A stretch of 64,000 nt of DNA, taken from NCBI RefSeq assembly GCF_026151655.1, contig NZ_JAMQPN010000003.1, forward strand, positions 326,559-390,558. The letters run 5' to 3'. The first letter of the stretch is position 1. The number at the start of each line of letters is the position of its first letter. Below are positions 41,997 to 51,339 of this stretch, piece after piece. The DNA comes from Leptospira soteropolitanensis. Lineage in GTDB: Bacteria > Spirochaetota > Leptospiria > Leptospirales > Leptospiraceae. The notes under the pieces were generated by a model. That model did no database searches and was not told the DNA's origin. It saw nothing but the letters and a program-made list of their open reading frames with translations. The position numbers and the translations under genes are program-made.

Positions 41997-44135
41997 ATGA
42001 ATAAACCTAATTTTGCAAATACTCCACTTTCTTTTGGCGGGGGGAAACCAGATTCCAAATCCATTTCTCTCTGGCAAACGGCGGAAGGAATTTCCATCCA
42101 ATCTCGTTATGCGAAGACAGATTTGGAAGGAATGGAACATCTGAACTATGCGGCCGGAATCCCACCCTACTTACGTGGGCCTTATTCCACTATGTACGTG
42201 AATAAACCTTGGACCATCCGTCAGTATGCAGGATTCTCCACAGCCGAAGAATCCAACGCTTTTTATCGAAGAAACTTAGCTGCCGGACAAAAAGGACTTT
42301 CCGTTGCCTTTGACCTTGCCACACACCGTGGTTACGACTCAGACCACGAACGAGTGGTGGGAGATGTGGGAAAAGCCGGTGTGGCCATCGATTCGGTTTT
42401 GGATATGAAGATCCTCTTCGACCAAATCCCTCTCGACCAAATGTCAGTTTCCATGACTATGAATGGTGCGGTCATCCCTGTCCTTGCCTTCTACATTGTG
42501 GCGGCAGAAGAACAAGGGGTCTCTAAAGACAAACTTTCCGGTACCATTCAAAATGATATTTTGAAAGAGTTTATGGTGCGTAACACTTATATTTACCCGC
42601 CCAAACACTCCATGAAAATCATTGCTGATATCTTTGGTTATACTTCCAAGTACATGCCTAAGTTTAACTCGATTTCCATTTCGGGATACCATATGCAAGA
42701 AGCAGGTGCTACGGCCGACTTAGAACTTGCCTACACCCTAGCAGATGGATGGGAATACATCAAAACAGGAATTGCTTCTGGACTTTCCGTGGATGAGTTT
42801 GCTCCTCGCCTATCTTTTTTCTGGGCGATCGGAATGAACCACTTTATGGAGATTGCCAAGATGCGTGCGGGAAGGCTTCTTTGGGCAAAGATCGTCAACC
42901 AGTTCCAACCCAAATCCACGAAGTCACTGGCTCTTCGAACTCACTGCCAAACCTCTGGTTGGTCTCTCACCGAACAAGACCCTTTCAACAACGTAGGAAG
43001 GACTTGTATCGAAGCGATGGCCGCAGCCCTAGGTCATACACAGTCCTTACATACAAACGCACTAGACGAAGCCATTGCGCTTCCGACCGACTTCTCCGCA
43101 AGGATTGCAAGAAATACACAAATTTATCTCCAAGAAGAAACCAACATACACAGGGTCATTGATCCTTGGGGTGGTTCCTTCTATGTAGAAAAACTCACAA
43201 ACGATCTAGTTCACAAAGCTTGGGCCTTAATCACCGAGGTACAAAAGTTAGGTGGAATGGCAGAAGCGATCGAAACTGGAATTCCAAAAATGCGTATCGA
43301 AGAAGCTTCTGCAAGAAAACAAGCCCGTATTGATTCTGGAAAAGACGTGATCGTTGGGGTCAACCGCTTCCGTTTAGAAAAGGAAGCCCCGCTTGATATT
43401 TTAGACATTGATAACACTGCAGTAAGACTTGCCCAAATCAAACGTTTGGAACAAATGAAAAAAGATAGGGATAGTTCAGCCGTAGAAGCCGCGTTAAACG
43501 CAATTACTAAATGTGCAGAAACAGGGAACGGAAATCTCTTGGAACTGGCTGTCGATGCAGCTCGCAAACGTGCCTCCCTTGGTGAAATTTCTTATGCAAT
43601 GGAAATAGTATTTGGGAGGTACAAAGCTGTGATTCGTTCCATCTCGGGAGTGTATTCCTCTGAAATTTCCGAAGACAAAGGTTACTTAGAAGCTAGATCC
43701 CTTGCGGATGAGTTTGCCACATTAGAAGGACGACGGCCACGGATCATGGTTGCCAAAATGGGCCAAGATGGACATGATCGTGGTGCCAAGGTGATCTCTA
43801 CTAGTTTTGCGGATATGGGCTTTGACGTTGATATCGGGCCACTTTTCCAAACACCAGCAGAGGTCGCCAAACAAGTGGTAGAAAATGACTGCCATATCCT
43901 AGGAGTTTCCTCTCTTGCTGCCGGTCACAAAACCCTTGTCCCACAAGTGATTGAAGAACTGAAAAAACTGGGAGCAGAAGATGTACTCGTTGTTGTGGGA
44001 GGAGTCATTCCTGCACAGGATTACGACTTCCTCTACAAATCAGGTGCCACTGCGATTTTTGGACCAGGAACTGTGATCTCAGAAGCTGCCAAACAAATTC
44101 TGAACATTCTTCTCGGCGAAAGAAGAGCCGCTTAA
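41997..44135 (+). CDS. mutB: Methylmalonyl-CoA mutase, large (alpha) subunit
   Basis: The 712-aa product is the catalytic, B12-dependent subunit. It has [26 protein letters not shown], the substrate region [22 protein letters not shown], and a C-terminal cobalamin domain with [13 protein letters not shown], the DxHxxG motif (about residues 590-600). Length and domain order match the family. It rearranges (R)-methylmalonyl-CoA and succinyl-CoA. It is followed by a hairpin and then meaB, whose product protects the enzyme. No epimerase gene is seen in this window. Confidence 0.96.
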   Translation: MNKPNFANTPLSFGGGKPDSKSISLWQTAEGISIQSRYAKTDLEGMEHLNYAAGIPPYLRGPYSTMYVNKPWTIRQYAGFSTAEESNAFYRRNLAAGQKGLSVAFDLATHRGYDSDHERVVGDVGKAGVAIDSVLDMKILFDQIPLDQMSVSMTMNGAVIPVLAFYIVAAEEQGVSKDKLSGTIQNDILKEFMVRNTYIYPPKHSMKIIADIFGYTSKYMPKFNSISISGYHMQEAGATADLELAYTLADGWEYIKTGIASGLSVDEFAPRLSFFWAIGMNHFMEIAKMRAGRLLWAKIVNQFQPKSTKSLALRTHCQTSGWSLTEQDPFNNVGRTCIEAMAAALGHTQSLHTNALDEAIALPTDFSARIARNTQIYLQEETNIHRVIDPWGGSFYVEKLTNDLVHKAWALITEVQKLGGMAEAIETGIPKMRIEEASARKQARIDSGKDVIVGVNRFRLEKEAPLDILDIDNTAVRLAQIKRLEQMKKDRDSSAVEAALNAITKCAETGNGNLLELAVDAARKRASLGEISYAMEIVFGRYKAVIRSISGVYSSEISEDKGYLEARSLADEFATLEGRRPRIMVAKMGQDGHDRGAKVISTSFADMGFDVDIGPLFQTPAEVAKQVVENDCHILGVSSLAAGHKTLVPQVIEELKKLGAEDVLVVVGGVIPAQDYDFLYKSGATAIFGPGTVISEAAKQILNILLGERRAA

Positions 44136-44168
44136 GTTCTAAACAAGGGCTTGGGGAACCATTCCACC

Positions 44169-44202
44169 AAACACCGATTTGTCTAAACAACAATCGGTGT
44201 TT
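44169..44202 (+). terminator. Hairpin between mutB and meaB
   Basis: An 11-bp perfect stem (AAACACCGATT and AATCGGTGTTT) with a 12-base loop lies 33 bp after mutB. Only a short T/A-rich stretch follows, so it could be a partial terminator that lowers meaB expression relative to the mutase, or a processing site. Confidence 0.5.
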
Positions 44203-44236
44203 ATTCGGACGATTCGCTAATAGAAATTCAAACTAT

Positions 44237-45349
44237 ATGAAAACACCAAACGAGGACATTGGCAAAAAGAAAGAGGACGCGGATGTAACAAATCCAAAAT
44301 CGGCCCTGTCAGTCAACCCAGGTGTCGCCGATGCCCCCGCCATTTCTCCCTACATTCGAGACCAAAGAAAAACCCTTAGTCGCAAAGAAATCTCAGCTGA
44401 GGAATTAGCAGCCGGCATTCTTTCAGGAAACCGCACTCACCTCTCCAAAGCCATCACACTTGTGGAAAGCAATTTAGAAGCACATAATGACAAAGCCCAA
44501 GCCATCTTGGAACTAGTGATGCCAAAAGTAGGAAACTCCATCCGCATTGGAATCACTGGGGTTCCCGGTGTTGGCAAGTCTACCTTTATCGAAAGTTTTG
44601 GAAGTTACCTTCTCGAACAAAATCATAAACTGGCAGTCCTTGCCATTGATCCCAGTAGTCAGCGTACTAAAGGTTCTATCCTTGGTGATAAAACTAGGAT
44701 GGAAATTCTTTCAAAATCAGAAAATGCTTTTATACGTCCATCACCTAGCAGTGGTTCGCTTGGAGGGGTTGCTAGAAAAACAAGAGAGTCCATGTATCTC
44801 TGTGAGGCAGCCGGGTTTGATACTATCATTATAGAAACTGTTGGTGTGGGACAATCCGAAACTCAAGTACACTCTATGGTCGATTTCTTTTTACTCCTCA
44901 TGCTAGCCGGTGCTGGCGATGAACTCCAAGGAATCAAACGTGGGATTATGGAAATGGCGGACCTCATTGCCATCAATAAAGCCGATGGACAAAATGAACC
45001 CTTTGCCAAACGTGCCAGAGTGGAATATGAATCTGCCCTCCACCTTTTCCCAGCCCCCGAATCCAAGTGGACTCCCCGCGCCACTACCTGCAGTGGGATC
45101 GGAGGAAAAGGAATCGATGAAATCTGGAAGTTGGTTTTAGATTATATCTCCACTACAAAAACAAACGGATATTATGCGAAAAATAGAGAAACCCAAACCC
45201 GGATGTGGTTTGAAGAAACTCTCAGAGAAGTAGTTTTAGAACAGTTTTTTATGCGCCCAGGGAAAAAAGAAGCCATCCTAGAATCGGAAACAAAGCTGAT
45301 GTCGGGCCAGTCCACACTCTTAAAAGAAATCAAACGATTGATGGACTGA
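44237..45349 (+). CDS. meaB: Methylmalonyl-CoA mutase-associated GTPase MeaB
   Basis: The 370-aa product has a SIMIBI-class G domain with P-loop GITGVPGVGKST (about 105-116), switch region AIDPSSQRTKGSILGDKTRM, ETVGVGQSE and INKADG. It gates cobalamin loading and protects methylmalonyl-CoA mutase from inactivation. An N-terminal extension of about 45 polar residues precedes the core; the ATG at 44237 has no strong ribosome-binding site, and a later start is possible. Its position after mutA and mutB is the usual order. Confidence 0.95.
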   Translation: MKTPNEDIGKKKEDADVTNPKSALSVNPGVADAPAISPYIRDQRKTLSRKEISAEELAAGILSGNRTHLSKAITLVESNLEAHNDKAQAILELVMPKVGNSIRIGITGVPGVGKSTFIESFGSYLLEQNHKLAVLAIDPSSQRTKGSILGDKTRMEILSKSENAFIRPSPSSGSLGGVARKTRESMYLCEAAGFDTIIIETVGVGQSETQVHSMVDFFLLLMLAGAGDELQGIKRGIMEMADLIAINKADGQNEPFAKRARVEYESALHLFPAPESKWTPRATTCSGIGGKGIDEIWKLVLDYISTTKTNGYYAKNRETQTRMWFEETLREVVLEQFFMRPGKKEAILESETKLMSGQSTLLKEIKRLMD

Positions 45350-45373
45350 TAAAAAAAACCACCGTGGTCTCGG

Positions 45374-45658
45374 TCACGATGGCATCTGCAAAAGCAAATT
45401 AGTGATAAATGGAAATTGTTTGCTAGTACCAATCAAAGAATAGGAAAGACCGGTATTAATCTTATATTCTAGCGCCACACTGGGAACCTGTCTATGTACC
45501 AAATGGTATAAAAAAGGGAAGGTTGAGGGTAGATTGCAACATTTTTCCTGAATTAAATCCAATTCATCAAGAATGCCAGAGCTAAAAAGGCGATTAACCA
45601 TAGAAAAAGCCTTAGCCTGATCCAGAAAATAGGAATCCAATGTAAAGAACCCAACCAA
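45374..45658 (-). CDS. Hypothetical small ORF in a decayed repeat region
   Basis: A 94-codon frame encodes a Cys-containing, slightly hydrophobic product (VNRLFSSGILDELDLI, LYHLVHRQVPSVALEYKI, SYSLIGTSKQFPF). No ribosome-binding site or family is recognised. The second half lies in a sequence that is repeated, in degraded form, just upstream at 45656-45748, where the reading frame is broken. I take it as a possible gene fragment rather than a functional gene. Confidence 0.25.
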   Translation of the reverse strand: MVGFFTLDSYFLDQAKAFSMVNRLFSSGILDELDLIQEKCCNLPSTFPFLYHLVHRQVPSVALEYKINTGLSYSLIGTSKQFPFITNLLLQMPS

Positions 45659-45748
45659 ATTTGTTTGTTATTTAATGAGCCGATGAGAACAGGATATCCG
45701 ATATTTGGAAGTTTGTCCATTTACCAGATGGTATAAATCGGAAGGTCA
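45414..45748. repeat. Pair of diverged direct repeats (45414-45526 and 45656-45748)
   Basis: The two stretches align over roughly 90-110 bp, best at the ends: both contain ACCAxATGGTATAAA followed by GGAAGGT, and both begin near AAATTTGTTTG-like sequence. On the minus strand both encode LYHLV..Q and a later LIG..KQ pattern, but copy two needs a frameshift. This fits decayed tandem coding repeats. Identity was judged by eye. Confidence 0.4.
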
Positions 45749-45755
45749 TAACAAT

Positions 45756-46391
45756 TCAAAAAATTCCAAATTGTCGGGCTTTTTTTAGCATTTGAACCCG
45801 AGTGTTCACTTGCAATTTTTTATAGATGGCTTTGATTTGTTGGCGGACGGTTCCAACCGTTGTCCCAAATAATGAAGCGATCTGGCTTGGATTGTCCCCT
45901 TCTACAATCAGTTCCAGAATTTGTCTTTCTCTGGGAGTTAGAACTTCTACCCCGCTTAGGTCTGAATGGATTTGTGGTTTACGAAAACTTAACAATACTT
46001 TTGCGGCAATGGAAGGGGAAATCACACTCCCACCATCCAGTATCGATTGGATCGTCTCAGGCAAAGAATCAAGTTCAGATTTCCAAATATATCCAGAAGC
46101 TCCATTCCGAAGGGCAGAAAAAATGGCATCATCTGTTTGTAAGGAGGAAATCACGAGACTCTTTCTCGACTCTTGTGTATGGTAAGTTTTTAGTACATCA
46201 ATTCCGCTCATACCAGGAAGTCCAATATCCAAAATGAGCAAGTCCCAATCCTTAGATTGTCCGTTAGCCCAAAATTCTTCCGCCGAATTCCAGGTAACAA
46301 AAGTTAGATTTTTATCTTGTTTCAATACACCGCATAACGATTGTAAAAAATCTAAATTGTCTTCGATGATGCCAATAGAAATTGATTTCAT
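45756..46391 (-). CDS. LuxR/NarL-family response regulator
   Basis: The 211-aa product has a receiver domain with phosphoacceptor Asp55 (LLILDIGLPGMSG), an ISSLQTDDAIFSALRNGASGYIWKSE segment with the conserved Thr/Lys region, and a C-terminal LuxR-type helix-turn-helix (LTPRERQILELIVEGDNPSQIASLFGTTVGTV, written in two overlapping motifs LTPRERQILELI and GTTVGTVRQQIKAIYKKL). It overlaps the sensor kinase gene by 4 bp. Targets are unknown. Confidence 0.9.
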   Translation of the reverse strand: MKSISIGIIEDNLDFLQSLCGVLKQDKNLTFVTWNSAEEFWANGQSKDWDLLILDIGLPGMSGIDVLKTYHTQESRKSLVISSLQTDDAIFSALRNGASGYIWKSELDSLPETIQSILDGGSVISPSIAAKVLLSFRKPQIHSDLSGVEVLTPRERQILELIVEGDNPSQIASLFGTTVGTVRQQIKAIYKKLQVNTRVQMLKKARQFGIF

Positions 46392-47632
46392 ATATGAAAC
46401 AAACTCATAGGAAGTTTTATATCGATATGATAAGGGGAATCGGTGATTTTAATAAAGCCATTTAAAGACTTAATCCTTTGGTATAACCCTTGTTCGCCTA
46501 TTCCGAACTCTGGCAAATAGTTTTGATTCGATCTAGGTTCTTGGTTGGAATTCCTATTTGTTTGAGACTGGCCAAACCCTGCAAAAAATTGGAACTCTAT
46601 ATGTTCTGGTGTTTTTTCCAACTTCCAAGTTGAAATCCCTTCCCCGTGTCTTAAATCATTTGTAGTGATTTCTTTAAAGATTTGCAAAATATGGTGAGCC
46701 ATCTCTGGATCTTTGATTTTAATGATAGGATCCTCTCCCAAACTCATCCACTCCAAGTTGATTCCACGGCCTGCTAATTTGTACCTTTTTTTCATGGATA
46801 ACTTTAATCCATCTAACAGCGATTCTTGGAATAATTCTCTTTGGTTTTCTTCTTGGACCTGGGTTCGCAACGATTGTAAAGCAGACTCAGATAACTGTTT
46901 TATTTTTTGGATTTGATTTCCCGTAATTTCATCAGGAAACTTTTCCATCTTTTGGGCAAGTAAAACTAAATCCGTTAACTGAGAACCTAAACTATCATGG
47001 ATGTCTTGGAAAAAAGTTCTACGTTTTTCTTCAAGTAACATACCACGGTAAGCTGCGATATAACGAGTACGAAACCACCAATGGTTTAAATAAAAGGCAA
47101 CGAGAAATAAAGGGAAGATGGTGGACATCTCTCTCCAAGTTTCGATCGGTATGACTGTGTGGTTTGTAAAGTACACCCGAAGAACATAGAGGAATAATAC
47201 AATAGACCATTCTAAAATGTACTGCCAAACAAGGCCTGGATAAAAGAAGGACGATGTTGCCAGTAAAGCTGTGATGGTAAGCCAATTTCTGGGATCAAAA
47301 TAGGGAATCGTTGGATCATGAAATCCAGTTTCAATTTCTACTAACACCAAAAGAAAAAATGTCAAACGTACAATGATAGGAGCAACACCAAAAAACCTTC
47401 TATAAAAAAAGGAGGTCAAAACTAGGATGATACTAAGTACAAGCTGGACGGCAGATAATAAACAATTGGTTTGATCAAGAGCATTCCACTCTAAATAAAC
47501 GCTTTGTATATAAGCCAAACAATAAGCAAATCCAAGAAAATACAATTTGCTGATAATCTCGGAATAAACGGCGAGTAGAGAAATCGGTTCGAGAGGAATC
47601 CCACGAAAAAAACGAAACAACCTTTGCAACAT
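46388..47632 (-). CDS. Sensor histidine kinase of the NarX/DesK type
   Basis: The 414-aa product has about six membrane helices (residues 15-185) with no large sensor loop, then a HisKA_3-type dimerisation region with phosphorylation site FFQDIHDSLGSQLTDLVLLA (His212) and a C-terminal GHKL ATPase region. The N box reads EITTNDLRHG and the G2 region GIGEQGLYQRIKSLNG; the G1 region is interrupted by an Asn/Gln-rich insert (about 360-385). It should phosphorylate the adjacent NarL-type regulator. The signal is probably membrane-related, as no extracellular domain is seen. Confidence 0.87.
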   Translation of the reverse strand: MLQRLFRFFRGIPLEPISLLAVYSEIISKLYFLGFAYCLAYIQSVYLEWNALDQTNCLLSAVQLVLSIILVLTSFFYRRFFGVAPIIVRLTFFLLVLVEIETGFHDPTIPYFDPRNWLTITALLATSSFFYPGLVWQYILEWSIVLFLYVLRVYFTNHTVIPIETWREMSTIFPLFLVAFYLNHWWFRTRYIAAYRGMLLEEKRRTFFQDIHDSLGSQLTDLVLLAQKMEKFPDEITGNQIQKIKQLSESALQSLRTQVQEENQRELFQESLLDGLKLSMKKRYKLAGRGINLEWMSLGEDPIIKIKDPEMAHHILQIFKEITTNDLRHGEGISTWKLEKTPEHIEFQFFAGFGQSQTNRNSNQEPRSNQNYLPEFGIGEQGLYQRIKSLNGFIKITDSPYHIDIKLPMSLFHI

Positions 47633-47686
47633 TGGAATGTTTTTACCTAAGATTAAACCGTTTTATGGCAATGGAACTAGCTCATG

Positions 47687-48049
47687 TTAAATGGCCAATC
47701 TGCTAATGTGTTCCAACAATAGTTTTTGGTCGTCATCAAACATTTGATTGAATTCAAGACCTACTTCGTAAAAAGCACCTTCACCAAACTCCTCCAATCG
47801 TACGACTTTTGCTTTTGGATATAAAACGTATTTAACATCAGGGAATCTTAATTCTAGTTCCAAACGAGTTCCGAGGGGCATTGGTTCTTTGGTTCGAAAC
47901 AAAAGTCCCCCTTCGGAAATGTCTTGGGAATCACCTTCCCCTTTGTCTTTTGGTAAAAACTGGGCCGAGCCGGCCCCCGATTGGATCACTCGATATGTGA
48001 GATGGACTTTTTCGGAGATTCGTTTGTAGATTCGGCGTTCGCTGGACAT
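47687..48049 (-). CDS. PilZ-domain protein
   Basis: The 120-aa single-domain product carries the two c-di-GMP contacts of PilZ: an arginine-rich N-terminal ERRIYKRI segment and DISEGG (the [D/N]xSxxG motif). The rest of the barrel is visible as LELELRFPDVKYVLYPKAKVVR and YEVGLEFNQM. It probably binds cyclic di-GMP and controls motility, envelope or secretion through an unknown partner. It stands between the RND pump gene and the sensor kinase gene on the same strand. Confidence 0.88.
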   Translation of the reverse strand: MSSERRIYKRISEKVHLTYRVIQSGAGSAQFLPKDKGEGDSQDISEGGLLFRTKEPMPLGTRLELELRFPDVKYVLYPKAKVVRLEEFGEGAFYEVGLEFNQMFDDDQKLLLEHISRLAI

Positions 48050-48123
48050 GTAAGCAAGAGAACGCCGAATTCAAAGTTTGGGCAAGTTTAAATTTTACCT
48101 TGCGAATTTACTCGGATGAAAGT

Positions 48124-51100
48124 TTAGTCCTCTAAATCCTCAGGTCGAATTTCATAATCGGGGCGGAATGCTCCCTCAATTTTTTCGCGGATGCGATCAA
48201 TGTATCCAAACACTGCAGGCACCACAATGAGAGTGATGAGAGTGGATAAAACAAGCCCGCCAATGATGGCAATCCCCATAGCAGTTCTTGATTTGGAAGC
48301 TTCACCGATTCCCAAAGCAATCGGCAAAGTTCCCGCAATCATGGCAAGAGAAGTCATAAGTATCGGACGAAGTCGTTTAGATCCTGCATCAAAAATTGCT
48401 TCATCCCTTGTCATTCCATGTTCTCTCATAGCAAGCATCGCATGGTCCACAAGCAGAATGGAGTTTTTAGCAACGAGTCCCATAAGGAGAATGAGTCCGA
48501 TCATACTAAATAAATTCAACATCTCACCAGTTAAAGCAAGAGCAAAGAAGGCTCCCGAAATGGCAGGAGGGATAGCGAATAGAATTGTAATCGGTGTGAT
48601 AAAGGATTCATACAGAGAAGCTAACACCAAATATATGAAGATGAGAGCCATTCCAAAAGCAAGGACTATGTTTTGTAAGAGTTCCTTAAAGTCTTCCGAT
48701 TGTCCCACAAAGGAATAAGTAATTCCTGGTGGTGGTGGAAGTTTGTCTTTTAGGATCTTTGTGGCTGCTTCCGAAGCCGAGGCAATCGCTCCCCCTGGTG
48801 CCAAGTTTGCATTGATAGGAACGACCCGTGATCGGTCTTCCCGGATAATCCGTGCAGGGGAACTACTTTCTTTTCCATCAGCAATGGCATTCAGAGGAAT
48901 GAGTCGGTTTTGGATATTGGGAACTCTTGTTTCATAGAAAGACTTACGTAAGTTTCTTTGGTCTTCTCTCAAACGAAGTCTTACATCGTATTCAATTCCA
49001 TTTTCCAAATACTTGGCCACTTCCCCACCTTCGATATGGTAACGAAGTTCGGCTCCCATGACCCCTGCCACAACTCCAACGGTTTGCATTTTGGATCGGT
49101 TTGGTACGACTTGGAATTCAGGTTTCCCTGTTCTGTACGTTGTGTCCACATCGGTAAGATCTGGGATTTTTCGTAATTCTTCCATGACTTTGAAAGAATA
49201 TGCTTCTAAGTCTTTTAAGTTTTCACCCTTTAGGTTTAAGTTGAATGGATATTGCACTCCACCACCTATCGCCGAATAGTCGTTCACTTTCGGTCTTGCT
49301 TGTGGGTATTGTTTTAGATATTCGCGGATTTGGTCTTTGACATCACCTGTACTACGTTTGCGGTATTCGGAAGGAAGGAGTGCCACACCAATGGTTGCAA
49401 TATTGGATTCACCATCACTATTTCCCACAACCGTTGCCAAAAGTTCCAATTCGGGAACGGTTTTTATGATGGCATTTTGAATTTCTTTCACTACCTCAGC
49501 TGTCCCTTGTAAGGAAGTTCCTGGAGCCATCTCCACATTGACCATAAACTCACCTTGGTCGTTTGCAGGTAAGAAGGTCTTTTTCACAAAGGCGAGCGAA
49601 AAAATACTTGTGACCAATGTAAGGAAGGTTAACAAAATCACGGCCCAAGGTTTTTTTAGTGCAAATTTCATAATGATTCCGTACATTTTGTCTAGAAAAT
49701 CTTGGAACTTATCAAAGTTACGAAGGACTATATTTTTCTTTTTATGGATATCCGTTTTCCCTGCAAAATAAGCAGATAACATTGGTGCTACGGTCAAACC
49801 ATCAAATAACGAGATGATCATCGCAAAAACAACGGTGAGTCCAAACTGTTTGAAAAACTGACCTACAATTCCTGATAAAAATCCAATCGGTAAAAATACT
49901 GCAATCACCGTTAAGGAAGTTCCAATGACGGCAAGGGTTACTTCTTCTGTTCCTTTCCTTGCTGCAACAATCACCGATTCCCCTTCTTCTAGTTTACGGA
50001 AAATATTTTCCCGAACCACGATGGCATCATCCACAAGAAGTCCCACGGCAAGAGAGAGGGCAAGAAGGGTCATTACGTTCATGGTAAAACCCATTGCATA
50101 CATAATGATAAAGGCACCTAACATAGAGTTGGGGAGTGCCATCCCTGTAATTAAGGTGGAACGAACGTTCCCGAGGAAAAGATAAACTACGATGACTGCA
50201 AGTAAGATCCCAAGAATGATGGCAATCGTCACATCTTCAATATTTGCCCGAATCCATTTGGATCCGTCCCGAATCAGAATGACCTTAGGTGCTCCTTTTA
50301 GGTCTTTGATTTGTGCGTTGATGGTATCGATTTTTCCGAGGATTCCATCGGCCACTTCTACTGTGTTGGCACCGGATTGTTTGTACACATCCAAGAAGAG
50401 AGCTGTTTTTTGAATTCTTTCTTTTTTGGGTGCATCGTATTTGAATAATAACTTTCCAATAATAGATGGTTCCTCATGTTCTTCTGCACTGATTGGTGCA
50501 TACAACATACCCAATGTTTGGCGGTCCTGAAGAGTGTCCTTTACTTGGCCAAGGTCTTTTACTAAAACCCCTCGCCCAAACTCTCCTCCAAAGGAAACAA
50601 CTGTGTTTTCAATTTGAGATAAGGATTCATACTTAGCGACCGTTCGAAAGGAAGTTTCTTTATCTCCACCTTCTACTTTTCCTGCAGGGATATTCACACC
50701 TGAATTTTTGATCTGGTTTCCAATGGCTATGGCCGGAACTTGGTAGGAATTGATTTTGTTACGATCAAGTTCAATGTGGATTTCACGACGAGAACCCCCG
50801 ATGATTTTTACCGCACCAACGTTATTCACCTGCTCGAGTTTGGTTTTGATTTTTTCTTTTGCTAAATCATAAAGTTCTCCTTCTGGTAAATCAGCAAAAA
50901 GAGAAATCCTCATGATGGGTTGGTCGGAAGGGTCAAACCTTTGGACCAGTGGTTCTTTAGAAGATTCAGGAAATAGAGGTTTGACCCGAGCGGTTTTATC
51001 CCGAACCTGTTGTTCGGCATATTTGATATCCGTAGTTAAGTTGAATTCCGCAAACACCATCGAGATCCCTTCTTGGTTTCTTGAGGTGATTCGTTTCAAA

Positions 51101-51327
51101 CCGGAGATGGAGCTGAGTTCTTCTTCTAAGGGTTTGGAAATGGAAGTTTCGATTTCCTCAGGCCCTGCCCCAGGATACACAGTCGAAACCACGACAAAAG
51201 GAATGTTGATGTCGGGGAAAAGATCGACACCGATTCGTTTTAAGGAAATAAATCCTGTGATCACCATAATGATGACTAACGAGGAAATGAAAATGGGGCG
51301 TTTGATTGAAAAGGAAGCAATACTCAT
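48124..51327 (-). CDS. RND-family efflux transporter permease (AcrB/HAE1-like)
   Basis: The 1067-aa product has twelve membrane helices with two large periplasmic loops. Family marks include SIASFSIKRPIFISSLVIIMV at the N-terminus, GVDLFPDINIPFV, ISKPLEEELSSISGLKRI, and ALSLAVGLLVDDAIVVREN with the paired Asp of the proton relay. Length and signatures fit hydrophobe/amphiphile efflux pumps. Neither a membrane-fusion partner nor an outer-membrane channel is encoded next to it. It is 12 bp downstream of the membrane glycosyltransferase-like gene, so the two are likely co-transcribed. Confidence 0.94.
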   Translation of the reverse strand: MSIASFSIKRPIFISSLVIIMVITGFISLKRIGVDLFPDINIPFVVVSTVYPGAGPEEIETSISKPLEEELSSISGLKRITSRNQEGISMVFAEFNLTTDIKYAEQQVRDKTARVKPLFPESSKEPLVQRFDPSDQPIMRISLFADLPEGELYDLAKEKIKTKLEQVNNVGAVKIIGGSRREIHIELDRNKINSYQVPAIAIGNQIKNSGVNIPAGKVEGGDKETSFRTVAKYESLSQIENTVVSFGGEFGRGVLVKDLGQVKDTLQDRQTLGMLYAPISAEEHEEPSIIGKLLFKYDAPKKERIQKTALFLDVYKQSGANTVEVADGILGKIDTINAQIKDLKGAPKVILIRDGSKWIRANIEDVTIAIILGILLAVIVVYLFLGNVRSTLITGMALPNSMLGAFIIMYAMGFTMNVMTLLALSLAVGLLVDDAIVVRENIFRKLEEGESVIVAARKGTEEVTLAVIGTSLTVIAVFLPIGFLSGIVGQFFKQFGLTVVFAMIISLFDGLTVAPMLSAYFAGKTDIHKKKNIVLRNFDKFQDFLDKMYGIIMKFALKKPWAVILLTFLTLVTSIFSLAFVKKTFLPANDQGEFMVNVEMAPGTSLQGTAEVVKEIQNAIIKTVPELELLATVVGNSDGESNIATIGVALLPSEYRKRSTGDVKDQIREYLKQYPQARPKVNDYSAIGGGVQYPFNLNLKGENLKDLEAYSFKVMEELRKIPDLTDVDTTYRTGKPEFQVVPNRSKMQTVGVVAGVMGAELRYHIEGGEVAKYLENGIEYDVRLRLREDQRNLRKSFYETRVPNIQNRLIPLNAIADGKESSSPARIIREDRSRVVPINANLAPGGAIASASEAATKILKDKLPPPPGITYSFVGQSEDFKELLQNIVLAFGMALIFIYLVLASLYESFITPITILFAIPPAISGAFFALALTGEMLNLFSMIGLILLMGLVAKNSILLVDHAMLAMREHGMTRDEAIFDAGSKRLRPILMTSLAMIAGTLPIALGIGEASKSRTAMGIAIIGGLVLSTLITLIVVPAVFGYIDRIREKIEGAFRPDYEIRPEDLED

Positions 51328-51339
51328 AAACTTTTTTCT

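Noticed and set aside
42881..43162. 93-codon plus-strand frame inside mutB
   Set aside because: A different frame of a well-conserved catalytic gene; basic, Ser/Thr/His-rich shadow sequence.
48191..50413. Many plus-strand open frames across the RND pump gene
   Set aside because: They mirror the strongly conserved minus-strand pump, lack start signals and give no recognisable domain.
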